64,000 nt of DNA from Melieria omissa (taxonomy: Eukaryota > Arthropoda > Insecta > Diptera > Ulidiidae): contig OZ020267.1 of assembly GCA_963971225.1 (NCBI GenBank), positions 93,051,648-93,115,647 on the forward strand, written 5' to 3'. Shown one piece after another: positions 58,155-64,000 of the stretch (position 1 is its first letter; each line of letters begins with the position of its first letter). The translations under genes and the position numbers were made by a program. The notes below the pieces were generated by a model, which ran no database searches, had not been told where the DNA came from, and saw only the letters and a program-made list of their open reading frames with translations.

Positions 58155-58984
58155 CACAGAGCGGCCGAAGCCGCAAAGTGCGGCCAAAAGTCCAAAAAAA
58201 CAAGTTTCTATGTAGGGGTTTTTCACCCTTGAGTTGGCTGCAATGATCCTTCAAGAAACTAAAATCGTTCATAGTGATGACTAATTCGTCACGCCCCTTC
58301 CTTAGGCTCAGTTGGAATGTGGCCTTCGCTCAAGCGTCACTCTACAGTTAATACACTGAGAACGGTTGTACAGGTGAAAAATTTTATGTAATAAAGAAAA
58401 TCAAATAAGACCAAATGGAATCCACTTCTGAAGGTGAGTAGAACATGTAAAAAAAGTACTAATTATCAATTGTTAAGTAGTGAATTAGGGAAAACATAAA
58501 CAATAGTGTCATTTTTTCACATAATTTTTCCGAAAATTAGACTTTTCAAATGATACTGCATTAAAACGCTGCAAAACGCTGCTTTGAAACCTTATTGAAA
58601 TGATAACTAAATATATTATCTATCAAATAAAATAAGATTCAGCTGCCAAGAGCTGCCTATTCATCTTTTATGCCCTTTTTACGAAATCAAATTGATTGAG
58701 AGCGAGAGAGAGAGAGAACGAAATATACACATGGTGCGTTTCTCTTTTATCTGAGGCCGCTACCTATAGTTTGGGGAAAACTGTTATACTTGTCCGATAG
58801 ATGAATGCTTGGACCTAAGAAATCCGAAAACCTTAACTAAATTAGACAAAGAGTTTTGCTTGTAGAGCCCGTCAAAGTAGAGCAATTTTTAGAGTGTGAA
58901 ATAATATCACCAATTTGCACTTTTTCAAAAAGCTGTAAAGCTGAAGTTTTAAAATACGGAAAGGAGCAAATTAATTGAAACTTT
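58155..58984. other. Spacer between the palindrome arms
   Basis: Unique sequence. It opens with CACAGAGCGGCCG...CAAAGTGCGGCCAAAAG, which resembles the outer end of the palindrome (CACAATGCGGCCG...GCTGGCCAAAAC), so a second set of ends may start here. No matching right end was found. It contains a short GA run near 58700. No gene is seen. Confidence 0.5.
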
Positions 58985-59392
58985 TTGCACCAGCATCGTA
59001 AAAGAAGCATTTGTAGTAAATAATTAAATGTAGAAAAAAAAAATTTGCTTCTTGTTGTTGTTGTCTTTTCATAGGCTCTCACTTGAAGCACTGTTTTTAT
59101 CACACTTTTTGAACTTTCGATAGACTTAAAAAAAAAAGGACATACTTGCCACGGTTCCGTCTTTGGGAAAATTGTTCACTAGTCTTCTGTGAGTACTGCC
59201 CTGAAGAGATCGGGTGCCCGATTTTGCCCGACTGGATTTTACAGCGATTTTTCTGTGGCCACCTCGCGCAATTTTGTGCTTTCGGGTGCGTGCGTTCGAA
59301 CAAGTTCGTCAAGATTTTGATAGTAAATCAATTACACGCGATTACAATCGTTGCCAGGGCATGCAAATTTGGATTTTGGCTTCATTTAAGAA

Positions 59393-61515
59393 GTGATACA
59401 AGCTTGCAACTCCATAGTAAGTCGACTTTTTTTTGGCGTATATTGCTGTAAGCTCGAAGTAAAGAGTACTTTTGCTGGACTTTCGTCAGATACAAATTTA
59501 CCTTTTTCAAATGACGAAGCATTGTCTTTATTCGTTGAAATTGGATTATCGCAGGGTCAGTATCAAAAGTTGCGCAATGCACATTTACAAAAAAGATCCA
59601 AGATGCTCCCATCGTATTGATACGATGAGAGATTCTGTGCCGCACTGGACAGGAATGCTTTTCTCCGCACGAATGTTTTCCAAGCATACTTTTAGGCATG
59701 CACTGTGAAGTACAGCAAAACTGTTATAAATTCGCTTGGTATAGTCCGATATGGCAAGGATGGTTCTCGAAGAAATGGGCTGTGCGAGAATGGTCGAGCG
59801 CTTTCCAATTAGAAGTTGCAAGAAACTTCGGCGCGATAAGAAAATTGGTATAAAAGCAGCAGTGGCAGCGCAAGGGGTCGAGTCTGTGTTGAGCAAGCAA
59901 TGGGGAAACATGCAATCGTAGTAGTAGTGGAAAGTAGAACAAGTGCAAATTTGTAAATAAAGCGATTGTTAGTTTTGACTACGTTGCGCTGGATAACTGA
60001 AGTTGTTTTATTTTCAAAACCAATCCAAACGAACCTGTGAAGTAATTTTCGTAACAGTATAACCAAATACAAAAAGCCAAAGTTCAGTGATACCCTACAT
60101 CAGCTCTATCTTTTACAGACAGTGTAGCTGAAGTGAAATTACAACCTCTTTTGGATCACACGATTGATCGTATTGTACTCTGTCAAACGGAAGTTCTTAA
60201 ATCTTTATCGGAAGAACAACTTCAAAATTTAACTTTAATTGTAAAGTGGGGCTGCGATGGCAGCTCGGGCCATAATGAATACAAGCACAAGCTTGATGAT
60301 GCAAACGATAGTGACGAACATATTTTTTTTACCTCTCTTGTACCATTGCAACTTCTACACATAGACACTACTACAATGAAATCTACAGTAGTCTGGAAAA
60401 ATCCGAGACCATCATCCCCACGATACTGTAGACCTATCAAAATTCAATGTGCAAAGGAATCAGTTGACTTGACAAAAAAAACAACAGACGAGGTGGAAGA
60501 TCAAATAAAAAATCTCGCTACGTTTGAAACTACTGTTGATGGGACAATCGTGCGTGTCAAGTATGATTTATCCTTAACAATGATAGATACCAAAGTGTGT
60601 AACTCATTGACAGATACAACTTCTGCTATGCGTTGTTATCTATGTAAGCGCACATCAAAAGATTTCAACGACATTGATGCAATGCTTCAAACAGACATTA
60701 TTACGGAACACTTGAAATTTGGCATTTCATCGCTTCATTGTTGGATTAGATGTTTCGAGTTTCTGCTACATTTGTCGTACAAATTGAAAATCGAGAAATG
60801 GCAGGCTCGTAAGCCAGAAGAAAAACAGTCTGTTGAAAACCAAAAAAAATAATACAAACTGCGTTTAAAAAAGAGATGGGGTTAAACGTTGACAAACCTA
60901 AATCTGGATCTGGAACATCGAATGATGGTAATACTGCACGACATTTTTTTTAAATATCAACAATCGGCAAAAATAACGGGAGTCGATCAGGACATCATAT
61001 ATCGTTTCTACATCATCCTGCAAGCCATTTCAAGTGGACATGAGATAAATATAGGAAACTTCCCGCAGTATAGTGTAAAGTTGGCTAGAATGATAGTAGA
61101 CAAATATAATTGGTATTATATGCCAACTTTAGTGCATAAGCTTTTGATTCATGGTCCAGAAATCATTCAAGATGCCGTTTTGCCTATCGGACAAATGTCG
61201 GAAGATGCTCAAGAGGCTTGCAATAAATTTTTTGCCATCTATCGCCTGAACTTCGCTAGAAAGAACTATCGTCAGAAAACAATGGAGTACGTGTTTAAAC
61301 GATTTTTATTAGCTTCTGACCCATACATTTCAAGTTGCAGAAAGTTGCTAGCAAAACCGATGAAGTCTTTGTCAGCAGATACAATTGATTTACTGTTGTC
61401 TCCATCTATTGATGCGGAAGAAGTGTTGGAAAGTACTGATTGTAGTTCGGCCTCTGAGGCAGAGACAGATGTAGATGCTGACGATCTTGCTGATAACGAA
61501 AATTTTTTTATGTAA
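59393..61515 (+). pseudogene. RAG1-like transposase, right arm, interrupted by a solo LTR
   Basis: This is the inverted copy of the left-arm gene: frame 59393-59620, then 60133-60852 and 60889-61515. The same motifs and the same homopolymer frame changes are present. A few residues differ (KRSKM for KKSKM, SSPRY for STPRY, CNKFF for CNTFF, MEYVFKRF for MEDVFKRY). The coding region is split after KRSKMLPSY by the LTR insertion at 59618-60056. Confidence 0.75.
59618..60056. repeat. Solo LTR (439 bp) inside the right arm
   Basis: Starts TGATACGATGAG and ends TTTTCGTAACA, a TG...CA unit with imperfect terminal inverted repeats (TGATACG / CGTAACA). GTAT flanks both sides (59614-59617, 60057-60060), a 4-bp target duplication as for Gypsy elements. 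The left arm lacks it and shows the uninterrupted site. A TATA-like GGTATAAAAGCAG near 59847 and an AATAAA near 59956 fit a plus-strand LTR. Confidence 0.85.
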
Positions 61516-61765
61516 TTAAAACTAAATAATCTATTTTGCTGTATAACCTACAATTTTTAAATTGACATGCATCTTGATTATGTTCTAGAATATACGCTAT
61601 TTCACGTGAGGGGGTGGCCAATAGGGGTGGAAGGGGGGTAGATTTTCAAATTTTTAAAATCAAATTCGTAATCAGCGACCCCGAAAACCCCCGAGTAAGA
61701 AATTTTGAATCAATTACTTGATTTTTCGAGTTTTGGCCAGCTTTTTGGGAATCGGCCGCATTGTG

Positions 61766-62497
61766 TAGCTGGAGCAAGTGGTCTTCGTTCCGCTTTACGT
61801 GCGTTACGGTTTGCGCCATTTGGGTTGCGTAGTTTGAATCAAGTACTCTAAACAATGAGTTTGCGACGTTACCCACTATGTCCATGGCACCTCGTTGCAT
61901 TCTTCTGCTTCCCAACAGTATGCTTGTGGTGGCTATTTCTAGTCTTGTATTCTCGAATTGTGTTACTATTGCAGCACAACTGACATCACTCTTTATGTCG
62001 TTGCATAGGTTAGATAACGCGATCGTACCATTCTGGAGCAGCTCCAACTCCCTATGGAGCGGACGGAGATCGTAATATGCCAGAATGTTCCAAATAGCAG
62101 TCACTCGGTTGATCCTTCCGACGTGTTCGAAGTGTATGCCTGGGCGATCACCGAATAGTGTGACGGGCTTGCAGTAATTATTGGTAACAAGATGAGCATG
62201 ATCATTGCCATCAGTACAGGTGACGCACTGCGTCTGCTTCGTTTCTGCGGCGTTGGCCCGTTGTTTGTCTCAGAATTGTCTTCCACTGATACTTCTTGCT
62301 CCTTCAGTGGCGGTGCTAACCGATGGATGGGCCGCTTGCAGACACCAGTTTTGGTTTTGGTTTTTGAACAACTCTGATTTTTCCATCATTGCCAGGGTAG
62401 CACTTAACGACTCTGCCTAGTGGCCATTGCAGAGGAGGCGCATTATCTTCTTTAATAAGTACCGGCATTCCATTAGAGATATCAGGTGATTGCGCTT
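61766..62497 (-). pseudogene. BEL/Pao fragment: end of pol and start of an F-type env
   Basis: The end of pol lies at 62497-62316 (PPLQWPLGRVVKCYPGNDGKIRVV, the DUF5641-type tail). An env-like reading frame follows, 62286-62101, with a hydrophobic signal-like stretch after a basic start. After a frame break near 62101 it continues to 61766 with a basic, furin-like site followed by a Gly/Ala-rich hydrophobic stretch, as in insect errantivirus and roo-type envelope proteins. The frame break and truncation by the palindrome at 61765 make it non-functional. Orientation is minus. Confidence 0.72.
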
Positions 62498-64000
62498 TCC
62501 ATTTGTTGTTTGTTTGTTTGTTTGTTTAACTGGCCATAACAACCCGTTATCGGGTTACGGCCTGCCGCAAAACTTCTCTCCAGGCGCCTCTGCTTCGCGC
62601 GCGCCTTCTCCAGTTGGTCACACCAAGAGATACCAGGGCCTCTTCCACTTGGTCCTTCCACCGGAGACACGGCCTCCCTCTTCGCCGTCGACCTCCAACC
62701 ATCGCATCGAATGCCTTTTTCGCCGGAGCTTCGTCGTCCATGCGGCAGACATGACCGAGCCAGCGTAGCCGCTGAATGTTAATTCGCTGCGCTACGTCCA
62801 TGTCCTTATACAGCTCATACAGCTCGTTATTGGTTCGTATGCGATAGTCGTCACCAACCCGAACAGGGCCGAAGATTTTGCGAAGCACCTTCCTCTCGAA
62901 CACTCCAAGGGCCGCTATGTCGTTTCGTGTCATTGTCCATGCTTCAGCGCCATAGAGGAGCACGGGCAAGATAAGCGTCCTATAGAGTGAAAGTTTTGTC
63001 GGTCGAGAGAGGTCTCTACTTCTCAATTGCCTACCGAGACCGTAGTAGCACCTGTTGGCAAGAGTTATCCTTCGCTTTATCTCCAGACTGACATCATTGC
63101 TGCTGTTGATGGCGGTGCCAAGGTAGACGAATTCCTTGACAACTTCAAAAGCATACCTGTCGGCCTCGACGTGAGACCCTAGCCGCTGCGAGTCCCTGCG
63201 TGTAGACAGCATATACTTCGTCTTGCCCTCATTTACCACCAGACCCATTTTGGCAGATTCTCTTTCGATAGCCGCAAAGGCAGCGGTGACATCTCGCTTG
63301 TTACGTCCGATGACATCAATATCATCAGCGTAAGCAAGGAGCTGGACACTTTTGTTGAAAATTGTGCCATTACGATGTACACCGGCCTTGCGCAGAACAC
63401 TCTCCATGGTGAAGTTGAAGAGGTCGCAGGACAAAGGATCGCCCTGTCTGAAACCTCGAACGGTATCAAAGGGGTCGGAGAGGTCACTTCCAACCTTGAC
63501 GGAGCTGCGCGTATTGCTCAACGTCGCTCTGCAAAGTCTAACGAGCTTTGCAGGGATACCAAGTTCAGACAATGCGGCATATAGGCGATCCCTTATCGGG
63601 CTATCGAATGCTGCCTTGTAATCGATGAAGAGATGGTGTGTATCGATTTGGTTCTCATAGGTCTTCTCCAGGATTTGGCGTAGAGTGAATATCTGGTCGA
63701 TGGTGGACTTACCAGGTCTAAAGCCGCACTGATAAGGTCCAATCAGCGCCTTGGCGAGTGGCTTTAGTCTTTCACATAATACGCTCGTCAGGACCTTGTA
63801 TGCAATGGGAAGTAGGCTGATACCCCTGTAGTTGGCGCATATTGTTGGGTCGCCTTTCTTCAGCACAGGACAAAGGGCACTGAGGTTCCAATCGTTGGGC
63901 ATTCGTTCCTCCAGCCATATTTTGCAAATGAGCTGATGCATGCACCCAATCAGCTCACCGCCGCCGGCCTTGAACAATTCAGCTGGTAGCCCATCCGGCC
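62498..64000 (-). mobile_element. LINE with (CAAA)n tail, running off the window
   Basis: Inserted in the BEL/Pao pol sequence. On the minus strand its 3' end is a (CAAA)n microsatellite (62527-62498). The 5' part and the other target duplication lie beyond 64000. It belongs to the same family as the inverted fragment at 30344-30940. Confidence 0.85.
62547..63977 (-). CDS. LINE reverse transcriptase, C-terminal 476+ residues
   Basis: Open to the edge of the window. RT motifs: NYRGISLLPIAYKVL, GFRPGKSTIDQI, FIDYKAAFDS, GFRQGDPLSCDLFN, the catalytic YADDIDVIGR, and the KTKYM-type motif. The thumb follows (YGAEAWTMTRNDIAALGVFERKVLRKIFGP), then a C-terminal RLRWLGHVCRMDDEAPAKK block and an Arg-rich end. 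No RNase H is seen. The clade is not certain; RTE-like or I-group are both possible. The true start is probably outside the window, since the first Met is internal to RT. Confidence 0.85.
   Translation of the reverse strand: MFKAGGGELIGCMHQLICKIWLEERMPNDWNLSALCPVLKKGDPTICANYRGISLLPIAYKVLTSVLCERLKPLAKALIGPYQCGFRPGKSTIDQIFTLRQILEKTYENQIDTHHLFIDYKAAFDSPIRDRLYAALSELGIPAKLVRLCRATLSNTRSSVKVGSDLSDPFDTVRGFRQGDPLSCDLFNFTMESVLRKAGVHRNGTIFNKSVQLLAYADDIDVIGRNKRDVTAAFAAIERESAKMGLVVNEGKTKYMLSTRRDSQRLGSHVEADRYAFEVVKEFVYLGTAINSSNDVSLEIKRRITLANRCYYGLGRQLRSRDLSRPTKLSLYRTLILPVLLYGAEAWTMTRNDIAALGVFERKVLRKIFGPVRVGDDYRIRTNNELYELYKDMDVAQRINIQRLRWLGHVCRMDDEAPAKKAFDAMVGGRRRRGRPCLRWKDQVEEALVSLGVTNWRRRARSRGAWREVLRQAVTR

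Larger units (their letters stand above)
55773..61765. mobile_element. 6-kb palindromic RAG1-like (Transib/CMC group) transposon
   Basis: The outer ends are CACAATGCGGCCGATTCC and its exact inverse. The left arm (55773-58154) and right arm (58985-61765) are inverted copies at about 98-99 percent identity by eye, separated by a unique spacer. Each arm holds a transposase gene pointing away from the centre towards the outer end. No target duplication exists: left flank ACGGTT, right flank TAGCTG. The left flank is LINE sequence and the right flank BEL/Pao env sequence. Confidence 0.8.

Noticed and set aside
55773..61765. A 5-bp Transib-type target duplication around the palindrome
   Set aside because: Flanks ACGGTT and TAGCTG do not match at any length from 3 to 6.
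1..64000. tRNA, rRNA or other structural RNA genes
   Set aside because: No tRNA-like cloverleaf or conserved rRNA segment was recognised by eye; a covariance-model scan would be needed to exclude them.

Overview
This 64 kb window is nuclear DNA from an insect, most likely a higher dipteran with a repeat-rich genome such as a tephritid fruit fly. The background is AT-rich, many introns are 50-100 bp, and one of the two host genes looks like the synaptic-matrix protein Hasp of flies. The species is inferred, not shown.

Two host genes lie head to head. On the minus strand, 10666 down to 3223, ten exons encode a 1353-residue NACHT-WD40 protein of the NWD1/NWD2 type. It has an N-terminal Met-Gly-Asn-Val-Cys acylation motif, a Walker A (GSSGCGKS), a Walker B (VIIDSLDE) and C-terminal WD40 repeats. 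On the plus strand, 13499 to 30105, eighteen exons encode a secreted 1644-residue protein with a WAP domain, about 17 sushi/CCP modules and one Ig domain; it matches the LEV-9/Hasp family that organises acetylcholine receptors in the synaptic cleft. Both models were assembled by hand from splice sites, and both give whole numbers of codons with consistent phases. About 2.8 kb separates the two start codons and must hold both promoters.

Almost everything else is mobile DNA. At 1-1131 is the 3' end of a BEL/Pao element with an extra zinc-knuckle ORF after pol. The introns and the 30-45 kb stretch hold short inverted-repeat elements whose ends and target duplications can be read directly: three CAC-ended foldbacks, two hAT MITEs, a P-superfamily MITE with an 8-bp GTCCTTAC duplication, two pogo-like elements, a decayed Tc1 element nested in one of them, and several TA-flanked elements. 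At 34.1-38.6 kb is a nearly complete CR1/Jockey-group LINE with two open ORFs, followed by a truncated relative. At 45.2-48.7 kb is a Gypsy element with both LTRs that has lost protease, RT and RNase H.

From 49.9 kb to the end is a nested stack. An old LINE is split by an LOA-like LINE with an 11-bp target duplication. The old LINE is then cut by a 6-kb palindrome (55773-61765) whose two arms each carry a RAG1-like (Transib/CMC group) transposase. The right arm holds a solo LTR. The palindrome abuts a BEL/Pao pol-env fragment, itself cut by another LINE that runs off the window.

The most unusual signals are the RAG1-like palindrome, with different host sequence on its two sides, and a sequence motif (CGCTGATTNCGAA) that it shares with two of the CAC-ended foldbacks.
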